Below, in pieces: positions 33,241 to 43,905 of a DNA stretch of 64,000 nucleotides. The stretch's first letter is position 1. Every line of letters begins with the position of its first letter. Both the position numbers and the translations under genes were made by a program. This DNA is from Cordylochernes scorpioides (taxonomy: Eukaryota > Arthropoda > Arachnida > Pseudoscorpiones > Chernetidae). The notes under the pieces were generated by a model, which was given only the letters and a program-made list of their open reading frames with translations, was not told the DNA's origin and did no database searches. Where the stretch lies: contig CP092872.1 in the NCBI GenBank assembly GCA_030710605.1, forward strand, positions 3,828,562 through 3,892,561, in the 5' to 3' direction.

Positions 33241-33715
33241 NNNNNNNNNNNNNNNNNNNNNNNNNNNNNNNNNNNNNNNNNNNNNNNNNNNNNNNNNNNN
33301 NNNNNNNNNNNNNNNNNNNNNNNNNNNNNNNNNNNNNNNNNNNNNNNNNNNNNNNNNNNNNNNNNNNNNNNNNNNNNNNNNNNNNNNNNNNNNNNNNNNN
33401 NNNNNNNNNNNNNNNNNNNNNNNNNNNNNNNNNNNNNNNNNNNNNNNNNNNNNNNNNNNNNNNNNNNNNNNNNNNNNNNNNNNNNNNNNNNNNNNNNNNN
33501 NNNNNNNNNNNNNNNNNNNNNNNNNNNNNNNNNNNNNNNNNNNNNNNNNNNNNNNNNNNNNNNNNNNNNNNNNNNNNNNNNNNNNNNNNNNNNNNNNNNN
33601 NNNNNNNNNNNNNNNNNNNNNNNNNNNNNNNNNNNNNNNNNNNNNNNNNNNNNNNNNNNNNNNNNNNNNNNNNNNNNNNNNNNNNNNNNNNNNNNNNNNN
33701 NNNNNNNNNNNNNNN
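33241..33715. other. Assembly gap (475 N)
   Basis: Run of N; nothing can be said. Any ORF crossing it is meaningless. Confidence 1.
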
Positions 33716-33752
33716 AGATCAATATATAAGCTATTCAAATACATTTTTTAAA

Positions 33753-34043
33753 ATTATCCCTAGTACACGTAGTACAGGCCATCATAATCATGGTGGGTAG
33801 AAGTAGGGGACTGCTTTTACTGTAAGTACACCATAGGTCTACACATGTGAAAAGCAGTTCAACTTTGCACTTACAAATGTGCCAGAGCCCCGTTTGATTA
33901 CTTGCACTCGCTGGTGGGGTCGGACTTTTGCAAGAATCGGAGGCCATTGGATTTAATCAGAATAAAAGTGCCCAATGCGGGATTAGATCCCGGGTCTTAG
34001 TGGTCGAAAACCAACGGTTTAGACCATCCTTCCACCGACCCCC
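33753..34043 (-). mobile_element. tRNA-derived SINE, copy 2
   Basis: Reverse orientation: tail tatccctagtacacgtagta at the left, tRNA-like head 33968-34043 at the right with gtgcccaatgcgggatt, then the degraded B box. About 300 bp overall. Confidence 0.82.
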
Positions 34044-34135
34044 ATATTCAAAGACTGAAATTATACAATAAACAAGCCATTTTGCATATTCTGTAGTTAC
34101 ATAATTATAATAAAGATAATTACTACATATATATA

Positions 34136-35105
34136 TGTCATAATTTGTATATAATTGTATGCTCCCCGACCCACTATGCATGTACAAATGTATGATTTTC
34201 AAAGATTTAATAAAAGAATAAGGTAACTGGAGGAAAGAAAGTAACAAAAGACATAGGAAATAGGCCTAAAGCTGGCACGACTATTCTGGGCACCCCTGTG
34301 TCAATATTGCAGGGGCAGAGACCGGACGTCTCTAGTGACCGCAGAAGTTATATTAGTCAAGATGCACTCAATACTTCCTGACAAAGCAGGACGTATCTGG
34401 TATCCGCAGAAGTTATATTAGTATAGAGACACCCCATACTTCCGACCCAAGACCGGACGTATTTTGATAACGCGGAAGTAAATAAAATTGAAATAGCAAC
34501 CGACACTTCCTATCAGGCAGGCCATATCTTTCACCAAAGAGAACCGCGGTCCAATCAGAAGACAGCACCTTAAGTAGGTCAACCAATAGGAAAAGATCAT
34601 GTGATCATCTCTCAACCAATCAGAGAGAAACTGAGTCTTGGTGTTAAATCGAAAAGCAAGACTGGGCAGTAATGTTTTCGCTCTCATAGGAACAACACCT
34701 AGAGTTGTTCACTGGCTCTCGCCGAGTTCGGACAGTTGCTCCTTCGCTTCCAACAAGGTAACATCTACTCTAGAGATCTCTCTCTCTCCGCTCATTTCAT
34801 CTAAATCCAATCATCGCCATGTGATCAACTAATTAATAAGTCAAATCGCTCAGCTCTTCTCAAGCTTTCTTCCCTCCAACCCAGTTGCCTTTTATTTTCA
34901 AACCCAATCACGTGTCCTGATTATTCCTAACTGTGTGCTTCACTTACCACTCAACGACTGCGCTTCAACCAATCCTCACCATTCAAATCGAACAACAAGA
35001 AATTCCGCAACGATATTGTCACAGAACGGTTAAGTCGACAGAATTCTACAACAGTGTAATACAACAAATATTGTAGTGATATAATAACTTTTGGATCATA
35101 TATTA
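34136..35105 (+). repeat. Ty3/gypsy 5' LTR
   Basis: 970 bp from tgtcataatttgtatataat to ttttggatcatatatta. It begins TG; a terminal CA is clear only in the 3' copy (attaca versus attaaa here). I see no standard TGG primer site directly downstream. Confidence 0.92.
34310..34640 (+). promoter_or_regulatory. LTR repeats and CCAAT boxes
   Basis: Three imperfect direct repeats of about 70 bp (gaccggacgtctctag; caggacgtatctggta; gaccggacgtattttg), each with a gcagaagt or gcggaagt core and acttcc near its end, lie at about 34320-34525. Then come CCAAT-type boxes (tccaatcag, accaatagg, accaatcag) and the palindrome gatcatgtgatc. This looks like a U3 enhancer and promoter region. The transcription start is not identified. 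Confidence 0.55.
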
Positions 35106-35129
35106 AATAGAGTCGACAGGATAAAGATT

Positions 35130-36086
35130 ATGGAGCTTAATCAGGATAAAGAGATGGAATTAAATCAGGATCCCATAGGCGTAAAGTCAGACGGTCCGAC
35201 GGAAACAATGGAAAGAAGGCAAGAAGTAAGAGAGAGCGAACCGACAGGAGAAAGACAGGAGGTGACCGGCCGAGAGACAACTGCGCCCCTAGCGGACGCC
35301 GTCAACCATCTGTCAACGCTCCTGACCCGGGTAAAAATTTCTGATGGAGCGGAGTCGGCGATCCCACCTTTCGACGGCGCATACAGCGCGACACAGTTTT
35401 TCCAGACGTTCGACCGAAAAATGGAAGACGCATCCATGGGAGAACAAGAAAAATTACTGCGCCTGCCAAACTACCTGGTGCGACAACCCCTGGAGCTCTT
35501 CAGGAAACTTCGACTGGCCGACCGGAGTTATTTCCAGGTGAGACAAATCCTCCTAGATCTCTACCCTGAGTCAAGCGAAGCGTCCTTTGCGAAATATTTC
35601 GCCATGAAACTTACTGGACAAGCCAACCTAGAGACCTACTACCGGGAAAAAACCGCCATGGGATTGCAACTAGGACTTCCACAAGAGGTGATCCTCGAGA
35701 CGCTGACAGAAGGACTGCCATTCAACGACCAGCGCCTAGTCCGCGTAGTACCTCCCGAGAACCTAGGAGAGTGGTTCCGACTGGTACAGCGGATCCACGG
35801 GCCCAGTGCACCGACAACGCGACCCAGAGAAGATCAACCACCCACAATGTCGGGTCCGTACCACAGCACACCCCGACGCCCAGGTGCATGGAATGCACCT
35901 CTTCCACCATCCAATTGCAAGTTCTGCGGCGCGAGACACTGGCACAGCGAATGCCGACGTCGACCAGTCCCGACGACCCACGAAAAAGTGCGGACGGTGC
36001 AAACAGTCCCAAAACAACCAACCACGATTCCACAACAACCAAGTCAAGCCAGGGACACCCCAGCCGAGCAGCCCTTTCGAGACTGA
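35130..36086 (+). CDS. gag: Ty3/gypsy Gag
   Basis: 318 codons from the first ATG after the LTR; the frame is open back into the LTR but without an upstream ATG. An acidic, charged N-terminus is followed by PPFDGAYSATQFFQTFDRKM and a capsid-like stretch (RLPNYLVRQPLELFRKL, YYREKTAMGLQLGLPQEVI) as in Ty3/gypsy Gag proteins. Near the C-terminus there is one Cys-His box with unusual spacing, C-X2-C-X3-H-X4-C at 263-275 (CKFCGARHWHSEC). It ends at a TGA inside the pol overlap. Gag forms the particle and packages RNA. The pol frame lies +1 relative to gag. Confidence 0.88.
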   Translation: MELNQDKEMELNQDPIGVKSDGPTETMERRQEVRESEPTGERQEVTGRETTAPLADAVNHLSTLLTRVKISDGAESAIPPFDGAYSATQFFQTFDRKMEDASMGEQEKLLRLPNYLVRQPLELFRKLRLADRSYFQVRQILLDLYPESSEASFAKYFAMKLTGQANLETYYREKTAMGLQLGLPQEVILETLTEGLPFNDQRLVRVVPPENLGEWFRLVQRIHGPSAPTTRPREDQPPTMSGPYHSTPRRPGAWNAPLPPSNCKFCGARHWHSECRRRPVPTTHEKVRTVQTVPKQPTTIPQQPSQARDTPAEQPFRD

Positions 36087-39000
36087 GGTAGGATTCCTAA
36101 ACCAACTGACTGTCAAACTTTTTCTAGCCCCTAATGTATCATGCCCCTTTTTAATTGATACAGGCGCCAGCCTGAGTATAGTGCCATATAATATTTATCA
36201 TATGCTAAAAACCCACCTGCCTAATTTAACCCTTGAGGGACATTCACTACACCTCCAAACCCTAAACGGATTTGCAAAAACCATGGGTAAACTATCTATC
36301 CCACTGACAATAGGACAAATATCACGAAAGGAGAATTTCCATGTAGTGAATGCACCATTGCCATTTGGAATTCTTAGTATCAATAGCCTCCTTAAATTCA
36401 GATTAACCATAGATTTTAATAATTGCACTATATTCCAGCTGGGCGCCCCATTGTCTACCATTTCCTACCATTTTAATCATGTGTCCAATGTATGCACGTA
36501 CTGGCAGTGTCAGGCGATGTCACAAAAAATTTTCCCCGCATCCCAACTTTCCGCCTATGACAACCATTGCGTGCATTCATTGAGAAAAACCCACTTATCT
36601 ACATGCCCCTTTTTCACTAAAGCCAATTGCCCTTTTTACATGCCCTCAAATAATCAAACCACAACAACTTCAACTTATGAACCTGTCCAAAACGCACCCA
36701 CCCAGCGGGATAACTCGCATACCAAAAACATAGGTGATCACACACCGTTGCACAACTCTCACATGACCAACCCACACAACGAACTCGACACTCACACTAA
36801 TACACAACAAAACCCTTTACCCCATGCATACTACAACACAACACCTAACACTCACTATACACCACAGTTCACAACACTTCTACAAAGGTACACTCACATT
36901 TTTTCACAGGACAAATTCAACGTACCATGCTTACAGATTCCACCAGTAAAAATACCCACGAATTCCAAAAAAATAATCACCATACGTCCATATCGTGTTC
37001 CGATATGTGACCAACAAGAAATCCGTAACCAAATACAACAAATGCTGGAGAACGGCATCATAGAGCAATCTTTTTCACCTTTCTCGAGCCCTGTCACCCT
37101 CGTCACTAAGCGCGACAAGACCAAACGGTTTTGTATCGATTATAGGAAGGTGAATGAGCTAATCAGCTCTGATGTCCATCCCCTCCCGAGAATCGAGGAT
37201 ATCCTAGACCGCCTCGCACAGGCCAAATATTTCTCCACGGCCGACATATCCTCTGCGTATTGGCAAGTCCCAATACACCCCGATTCTCGACCACTGTTAG
37301 CATTTGCCACCTTTGAAGGATTATACCAACCCACTCGATTACCTTTCGGGTTAAAAACCAGTCCTCAGATTTACGAACGAGCCATAAGTCAGGTCCTACA
37401 GAGACACGGACTTGACTGTGTGGCACATTACTTTGATGATTTCATCATTTACTCCAACACATTGGAGGAACATCAAAACCACCTGCGACAATTTTTCGCC
37501 TTTTGCGAAGCGGAGAAGTTACAACTTAACTTCGCGAAATGCGAATTTTTTAAGCAATCCATAAATTTTCTAGGTTACACCATCACAGCTGGTACAATTA
37601 CACCACTTACACGCAATACCGACATCATCCACGCCATTAAACAACCACACAACCGAAAAACACTACAATCCTCCTTAGGCGCTGTGAACGTCTATAACAA
37701 ATTCATTCCGGAATACGCTCGCTTGCGAGCACCACTCAACAATCTCCTCAAAAAGGATGTCGTGTGGAACTGGAATGAAGTTTGTCAAAAGGCGTTCATT
37801 GACCTGAAAGGAAACCTCACACAACACCCCATTTTACACCTTTACAAAGAAGGTCTGCCATGCCAAGTGTATTGCGATGCATCCACCCTCGGTATAGCAG
37901 GCATTCTCAAACAAGTTCACCCTGACGGGAACATATATCCAGTTCAATATTTCAGCCGAACATTGCGCCCACACGAGAAAAACTACTCCATCTCTGAACT
38001 TGAATGCTTAGCAATCGTTGAGAGTGTGGAGAAGTTTCGCATCTATCTTATGGGCAGAAAATTTACTATATTTTCTGACCATCACGCATTGCAGTGGCTG
38101 AAAACCATCAAAAACCCGTCCGGCAGACTGTTTCGATGGAGTTTACGACTATCGAGTTACGAATATGAGGTCCGCTACATAAAGGGAAAACTACAATATG
38201 AAGCAGATCTCTTGTCCCGTAACCCGTTTTGTGGATTCTTGGACGCCACCCTTATCAAGACCCACCAACCTCCTCCATCGAAAGAGTCTAGTTTGACCAT
38301 TGATCGTAATGGATTACATACAGTTTCCCGAAAAGGTATAACCAAGATTATACTTCCAAAACCACTCATACAACAACTCTTACAAACAGTACACACACAA
38401 TACAATCACCCCGGTATTTCACAAATGTCACGAATCATCTCCACACAATATTACTGGCAAGGTATGTCAAAAGATATTAAACAAAAAGTTAAAACCTGTC
38501 CCACCTGCCAATTAACAAAACGTCCAGTAGGACCCACTTACGGAGAATTAAGTCAACCTCCGGAATCTAAAGAACCCTTCGACCTTTTATCTCTGGACAC
38601 CATAGCAGGATTTGCCAAATATGGCAACACCAAGATATATCTCCATGTGGTAGTCGATCATTTTTCACGCTACGCATGGGCTTTTCCATCTAAATCCACC
38701 AGTTCCACCACCTACCAACAGGTACTTAAGCGAGTATCCCAGGATGGTTCTCCAAAACGCCTTCTTACGGATAGAGCCCCTGCCTTCACTTCACCCAAAT
38801 TTCGTAGTTTCCTACTTAATAGAAATATTCACCCATTGCTCACAACCAGCAACAATCCACAGGCCAACGGTCTATGTGAACGCCTGAACGCCACCCTCAC
38901 GGGAAAACTTAGGTTATTACACCTAGAAAATCCTAAGGTCGCATGGACCAAGTTGGTCAAGAAGGTTACACTTATATATAACAAGACACCCCACTCTACC

Positions 39001-39753
39001 ACAGGTTTTCCACCCATATACTTAATGTTTGGTATCCTACCCCCAGAAATCTCTAATCATAACACACCGTACCCAGATATCGACAAAGCTAGAAAAATTG
39101 CACACACACGCACACAAAACAAACATTTACAAGACAAAAACACTTATGACCAACGACACAAGCAACCACATTTCGAAGTAGGTGATCTAGTGTTAGTAAA
39201 ATTATATCACCACCCAAATACAGGGAAACTTGCGCCATATTTCACAGGACCTCACACAATATTAGAAATTATTTCACCAAATGTGGTCCGCATAGATCGA
39301 CCAAATCAACCACTTCAAAGAAACACTGACACAATCCACGTCAACAAACTTAAACTGTATACAGAAAAAATCCATTATATATTACCACCCGCCGTTAGCA
39401 CATATCATATAAAGCACAACCCCAATTACACGTTCCCTTTCAAGCATTTAACACCCGAATTATTCCAAACAGAGTCATTAAGGTTCAAACCCACCAGCAG
39501 CGAACCTTTCAGGCATTTAGACCCTGCCATTTTACAACAAGACGATTTGCATCACTCTTCCCCGATGTTAAAAACTGCAAACCTGACAACCAGCTCAATC
39601 ATCTCACACCACTCCCTAAAGATATCAAACAGGAGAACTGCGAACCTACCAATCATTCAAATTCTACAATTAATAAGGTTCAAGCAAATATTTCAGAGTC
39701 CCCAGTTACAAAAATATGGACGAACATGGGGCAATATCCTATCTTTCATCTGA
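35806..39753 (+). CDS. pol: Ty3/gypsy Pol: protease, RT, RNase H, integrase
   Basis: 1315 codons in the +1 frame relative to gag, overlapping gag by 281 bases; the first 90 or so residues lie in the overlap, so translation probably enters by frameshifting. Protease DTGAS at 118-122. RT about 390-590 with RFCIDYRKVN, RLPFGLKTSPQIYE and HYFDDFIIYS (catalytic D544, D545). RNase H D691, E731 or E733, and D758. Integrase zinc finger H863, H868, C898, C901; catalytic D931, D989, E1025 (35 residues between the last two). A GPY/F-type module reads KLAPYFTGPHTILEI near 1141-1155. No stop or missing catalytic residue is seen. The last 125 residues are not recognised and overlap a second open frame. Confidence 0.95.
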   Translation: MHRQRDPEKINHPQCRVRTTAHPDAQVHGMHLFHHPIASSAARDTGTANADVDQSRRPTKKCGRCKQSQNNQPRFHNNQVKPGTPQPSSPFETEVGFLNQLTVKLFLAPNVSCPFLIDTGASLSIVPYNIYHMLKTHLPNLTLEGHSLHLQTLNGFAKTMGKLSIPLTIGQISRKENFHVVNAPLPFGILSINSLLKFRLTIDFNNCTIFQLGAPLSTISYHFNHVSNVCTYWQCQAMSQKIFPASQLSAYDNHCVHSLRKTHLSTCPFFTKANCPFYMPSNNQTTTTSTYEPVQNAPTQRDNSHTKNIGDHTPLHNSHMTNPHNELDTHTNTQQNPLPHAYYNTTPNTHYTPQFTTLLQRYTHIFSQDKFNVPCLQIPPVKIPTNSKKIITIRPYRVPICDQQEIRNQIQQMLENGIIEQSFSPFSSPVTLVTKRDKTKRFCIDYRKVNELISSDVHPLPRIEDILDRLAQAKYFSTADISSAYWQVPIHPDSRPLLAFATFEGLYQPTRLPFGLKTSPQIYERAISQVLQRHGLDCVAHYFDDFIIYSNTLEEHQNHLRQFFAFCEAEKLQLNFAKCEFFKQSINFLGYTITAGTITPLTRNTDIIHAIKQPHNRKTLQSSLGAVNVYNKFIPEYARLRAPLNNLLKKDVVWNWNEVCQKAFIDLKGNLTQHPILHLYKEGLPCQVYCDASTLGIAGILKQVHPDGNIYPVQYFSRTLRPHEKNYSISELECLAIVESVEKFRIYLMGRKFTIFSDHHALQWLKTIKNPSGRLFRWSLRLSSYEYEVRYIKGKLQYEADLLSRNPFCGFLDATLIKTHQPPPSKESSLTIDRNGLHTVSRKGITKIILPKPLIQQLLQTVHTQYNHPGISQMSRIISTQYYWQGMSKDIKQKVKTCPTCQLTKRPVGPTYGELSQPPESKEPFDLLSLDTIAGFAKYGNTKIYLHVVVDHFSRYAWAFPSKSTSSTTYQQVLKRVSQDGSPKRLLTDRAPAFTSPKFRSFLLNRNIHPLLTTSNNPQANGLCERLNATLTGKLRLLHLENPKVAWTKLVKKVTLIYNKTPHSTTGFPPIYLMFGILPPEISNHNTPYPDIDKARKIAHTRTQNKHLQDKNTYDQRHKQPHFEVGDLVLVKLYHHPNTGKLAPYFTGPHTILEIISPNVVRIDRPNQPLQRNTDTIHVNKLKLYTEKIHYILPPAVSTYHIKHNPNYTFPFKHLTPELFQTESLRFKPTSSEPFRHLDPAILQQDDLHHSSPMLKTANLTTSSIISHHSLKISNRRTANLPIIQILQLIRFKQIFQSPQLQKYGRTWGNILSFI

Positions 39754-39944
39754 TTTTTATCCTCTGTTTGTTAGTTCTACCATACAACTGTATCCCAATT
39801 TTAATCATTAATCACTTGTTTATCTATACCATTCCCGCTCGTAAAATCTTCGAACTACAAGAGGCAGTTTTTAATTTTGGACAAACATTAGGAATCATCT
39901 TTGCAGAAAATCTAAAAAGACTCCGAAGAGATAGAAGTAATTGA
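39726..39944 (+). CDS. Small membrane-protein ORF downstream of pol
   Basis: 72 codons from an ATG that overlaps the pol end by 28 bases, in a different frame. A long hydrophobic stretch (FHLIFILCLLVLPYNC and on) is followed by a basic tail (KRLRRDRSN). Upstream, the same frame stays open inside the pol tail back to about 39395 and has several N-X-S/T sites just before the hydrophobic stretch. This position and layout would fit the end of an envelope-like protein or an accessory membrane protein, but no envelope family is recognised. Confidence 0.45.
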   Translation: MGQYPIFHLIFILCLLVLPYNCIPILIINHLFIYTIPARKIFELQEAVFNFGQTLGIIFAENLKRLRRDRSN

Positions 39945-39949
39945 AGAAT

Positions 39950-41536
39950 GACCAACCAATGTCGGAGAAGTCACACTCCAAAAACAAGATGCAAATAGCA
40001 ATTAGGCGGACAGGAAACGTAGTTCCCCCACTTCCTGATCCAATTACATGCAAATAGTGTGGGAGGGTAATTTTAGGATCGGACCTCGCGTCCCCGACAC
40101 GTCCCACTTCCGGCGTCTCATTACAAGGCCCCGCTCATCCAAATTAGGTCACCGCTCTCCCCAGCCACAGATTCCTCTATGCCACCAATTTTGGATTCCA
40201 ATTCGAACTACGTGTCGATTTTTACAATGTAGTCAAATCAACTGTCACTCGGAAATCTAAAAAAAAAAAGTACAAGACGTCACACACATTTAAATGAGTT
40301 CATACTCCCATCATAATTGATCAAATACTTTACAAACTTTCAAAAAAAAAAAAAAAACGCTACACCTTCCATCTACACGTAAATACCACAGACCTTAGGA
40401 TCTCGACAACACATAGAATTCACACACACATTTCTTACACCAAAAACTACTAACATTTTTCACAATACACACAAAGACAAGAAATTTATAGGGCAAAATG
40501 GAGCAATCAATACATTTAGATCAGGGCATGTAGATACCAAAGGGTTCAAACCAATACACCTTATTTTTCATATCAATCATTTTCATTATTTTCTCTCAAT
40601 TAAAAATGTAAATATTTAATCAATTTATCAATTTATTCAACTTATTATCAATTTTAATCATTAATTATCATATATTTACCACTTAGTTATGTTATCATAG
40701 TTTCCAATCAACAAAAACTCATTGGTTTTTTTCAAAATTGGATATTATATTTCATTTTGATTTACAAAAACATTCTTTTTTTTCTCTATCTTTTTTTTCT
40801 CATTCAACCAAGCACTCAACTTTGATTTCGCTCAACTACTTTTATTTTTATTCGATTTCAAAATACCTTATGAAATTTTATTTTTATTTTTATTTTGATT
40901 TCTCAAAAGCCCTAATAAAATTCCCTCGGCTTCCATTCCCAATTTCGAGCTAGAATATGGTTAGGCATTTTTCCTTTTTTTTCTCACCATTCAACCAAGC
41001 ACTCAACTTTGATTTCGCTCAAAAACCTTTTATTTTATTTTATTTTGATTTCAAAAGACCTTATGAAATTTCCTCGATTTCTTTTCTCAAAATTCGAGCA
41101 AAAAAGTAACTAAGCAGTTGTCTTTGTCACCATGCAACAAAACAATGTTTTTTTTTTCAACCAAACACATTCAATTTTGATTTCATTCAACTATTTTTAT
41201 ATTATTTTTATTTTGATTTCAAAAGTCTTAATAGAACTCCCTCGAATTCATTTCTTATCTCGAGTAGAATTCGTTTAGGCGCATTTTCCTTTTTTTTTTA
41301 GCCCACTATGTACCATAGCATTCATTGATTTCTTACAATTAAAAATTTTTTGACTTCTATTAATTATACTCAACCTATACCATCAACACCATTCTATTTT
41401 TCTTTTATATCACCAGCAATGTTTGTATATAGCCCCTTCATACCCACAACTAATTTTCCCACAAAATTATTTTTCACTTTACAGAATTCTCTCAGGCTAA
41501 CCCCTTCTTGAATTCTTCACATGTAGGGGGCGCATC
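39950..41536 (+). other. Long non-coding 3' region of Ty3/gypsy element with internal repeats
   Basis: AT-rich, no ORF. Three diverged tandem copies of a 165-200 bp unit lie at about 40775-40975, 40976-41140 and 41141-41300, each with caaccaagcactcaactttg-like and ttttattttgatttcaaaag words. A purine run aggggg at 41525 just before the 3' LTR is the probable polypurine tract. Confidence 0.7.
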
Positions 41537-42508
41537 TGTCATAATTTGTATATAATTGTATGCTCCCCGACCCACTATGCATGTACAAATGTATGATTTT
41601 CAAAGATTTAATAAAAGAATAAGGTAACTGGAGGAAAGAAAGTAACAAAAGACATAGGAAATAGGCCTATAGCTGGCACGACTATTCTGGGCACCCCTGT
41701 GTCAATATTGCAGGGGCAGAGACCGGACGTCTCTAGTGACCGCAGAAGTTATATTAGTCAAGATGCACTCAATACTTCCTGACAAAGCAGGACGTATCTG
41801 GTATCCGCAGAAGTTATATTAGTATAGAGACACCCCATACTTCCGACCCAAGACCGGACGTATTTTGATAACGCGGAAGTAAATAAAATCGAAATAGCAA
41901 CCGACACTTCCTATCAGGCAGGCCATATCTTTCACCAAAGAGAACCGCGGTCCAATCAGAAGACAGCACCTTAAGTAGGTCAACCAATAGGAAAAGATCA
42001 TGTGATCATCTCTCAACCAATCAGAGAGAAACTGAGTCTTGGTGTTAAATCGAAAAGCAAGACTGGGCAGTAACGTTTTCGCTCTCATAGGAACAACACC
42101 TAGAGTTGTTCACTGGCTCTCGCCGAGTTCGGACAGTTGCTCCTTCGCTTCCAACAAGGTAACATCTACTCTAGAGATCTCTCTCTCTCCGCTCATTTCA
42201 TCTAAATCCAATCATCGCCATGTGATCAACTAATTAATAAGTCAAATCGCTCAGCTCTTCTCAAGCTTTCTTCCCTCCAACCCAGTTGCCTTTTATTTTC
42301 AAACCCAATCACGTGTCCTGATTATTCCTAACTGTGTGCTTCACTTACCACTCAACGACTGCGCTTCAACCAATCCTCACCATTCAAATCGAACAACAAG
42401 AAATTCCGCAACGATATTGTCACAGAACGGTTAAGTCGACAGAATTCTACAACAGTGTAATACAACAAATATTGTAGTGATATAATAACTTTTGGATCAT
42501 ATATTACA
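41537..42508 (+). repeat. Ty3/gypsy 3' LTR
   Basis: 970-972 bp ending tatattaca at 42508, about 99.7% identical to the 5' LTR, then tatatatagagagag flank. Confidence 0.93.
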
Positions 42509-43256
42509 TATATATAGAGAGAGAATCTCTAATGAAGAGTAAGAGAATCAGAATGTTTCTTTTTTCAAATTTATACATTTATGTACATATTTCTCTCTCT
42601 AAATTATTTAAACTTCTTTTCATTCACTATTAATATCAATAATGATTTTTTCCATTATATATATCCTCATTGGACCTTTTAATGTTGTTACAATATATAT
42701 AATATACGTAAAATGTATTTATAGTAAACATATTATAAAATAATAAAGTTCTTGTTTATAATTCCTATTTAAAATAAGTCACTGAAATAAATATAGCAGC
42801 AGACAAAATAAAAACCATTCCAAATTCCACTCATTTAAACGGTAAGTTGACAAACGCATTACCATGTCAACCATTAAAAATTACAACAAAAATTATTAAA
42901 ACGGTTTCCCCATTCCAATTTGTGATGAAAAGAAACAAAATTTGTGAAATTAAATTTCCATGAATAAACTGGCCCAAGTTTCTGGAATATTGGATTTATG
43001 TCTGGAAGTTGGAAAAAAAAGTTTTGGAAGTTTCAAAAGACGAAACTAAAGCCACTTAAGTCTAAACCGCAGCTTTAAGTCTATTATGGAATTCCGGCAA
43101 GTTAGTTTACCCTCTCGCTCTGGCACCAGAACTAACTATTCTCATTTGTTATCCCAGTACTAGTTAAAATAATTATGACGTTCATTTATTATAATTGAAC
43201 CAAGTAATTGTTGATTCATATTTACTTTTATAAAGTACGAATTCTATTATATATAT
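42509..43256. other. AT-rich spacer, no gene seen
   Basis: Nothing recognised apart from a short tc-rich run near 42590. Confidence 0.5.
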
Positions 43257-43450
43257 GTAAAATTGCCGGGAGGAAATTGATCCATAGGGCGTCTCTCCCG
43301 TCAAAATAAATTTCAAAACCTAGTCTCTAGATGAACACTTCTCAGTTTGCCAAAGCTGGTGTTATGACTTTGTCACCGACCTCAGGCCACTAGTTGCGGC
43401 GAAGGTCAATAGATGGCGTCACGTTTTGACGGGAGAGGCGCCCTATGCTT
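43257..43450. mobile_element. Retrozyme-like unit, rearranged copy with inverted ends
   Basis: Left end gccgggaggaaattgatcc and gggcgtctctcccgtcaaaa; right end ttttgacgggagaggcgccc. Between them lie cacttctcagtttgccaaag, tggtgttatgactttgtcac and caatagatggcgtcacgttt, which follow the hammerhead cleavage site in the unit at 60274 onward. The region homologous to the ribozyme itself (acctagtctctagatg) is truncated, so no hammerhead remains. Confidence 0.7.
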
Positions 43451-43475
43451 CTATATATTTATATATATTTTTATT

Positions 43476-43780
43476 TATCCCAAGTACACGTGGTACAGGC
43501 CATGATAATCTGATAGGTAGGAGTTGGCGACTGCTTTTATTGTAAGTGCACCACATGTCTACACAGGTGAAATGTAGTTCGACTTTTACACTTACAAATA
43601 TGCCAGAGCCCCGTTTGGTTACTTGCACTCGCTGATGAGGTTGAACTTTTGCCAGAATCGAGAGCCATTGAAGCATTTCTTTTAAATTAGAAAAAAAGTG
43701 CCCAATGCGGGATTCGAACCCGGGTTGTAGCGGTCGAAAACCAATGATTTAGACCACCCTTCCACTCATCCACTGGGCCC
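43476..43780 (-). mobile_element. tRNA-derived SINE, copy 3
   Basis: Tail tatcccaagtacacgtggta at the left; tRNA-like head at about 43698-43777 with gtgcccaatgcgggattcga and acccgggttgtagcgg (B box intact: ggttcgaatcc in reverse). Confidence 0.84.
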
Positions 43781-43794
43781 ATGACTGCAAGTGC

Positions 43795-43905
43795 TTGTGG
43801 TACGTCATATATATATTAAAAATAAAATGGCCTTTCCTAACCAGGAGCACATGTGCTTTTCAGATGGCAGAGCGCCATCTGGTGGATAGGTCAAATATTG
43901 TAGAA
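43795..43905 (+). repeat. Interspersed repeat with agatggcagagcgccatct palindrome, copy 1
   Basis: cctttcctaaccaggagcac, atgtgcttttcagatggcag and agcgccatctggtgg. A second copy with the same order is at 46395-46500. Confidence 0.65.

Larger units (their letters stand above)
34136..42508 (+). mobile_element. Ty3/gypsy LTR retrotransposon, apparently intact
   Basis: 8.37 kb with 970-bp direct LTRs, gag, and a full pol frame. The two LTRs differ at three positions that I can see (34267 a versus t, 34490 t versus c, 34670 t versus c), so about 99.7% identical. Flanks allow a TATA target duplication (tata before 34136 and after 42508) but the site is (ta)n-like and the exact length is ambiguous. 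A long AT-rich 3' region (39950-41520) separates pol from the 3' LTR. All catalytic motifs of protease, RT, RNase H and integrase are present, so it could be autonomous. Confidence 0.95.

Noticed and set aside
33124..33800. ORFs crossing the N run
   Set aside because: Unknown bases translated as X; not evidence of coding.
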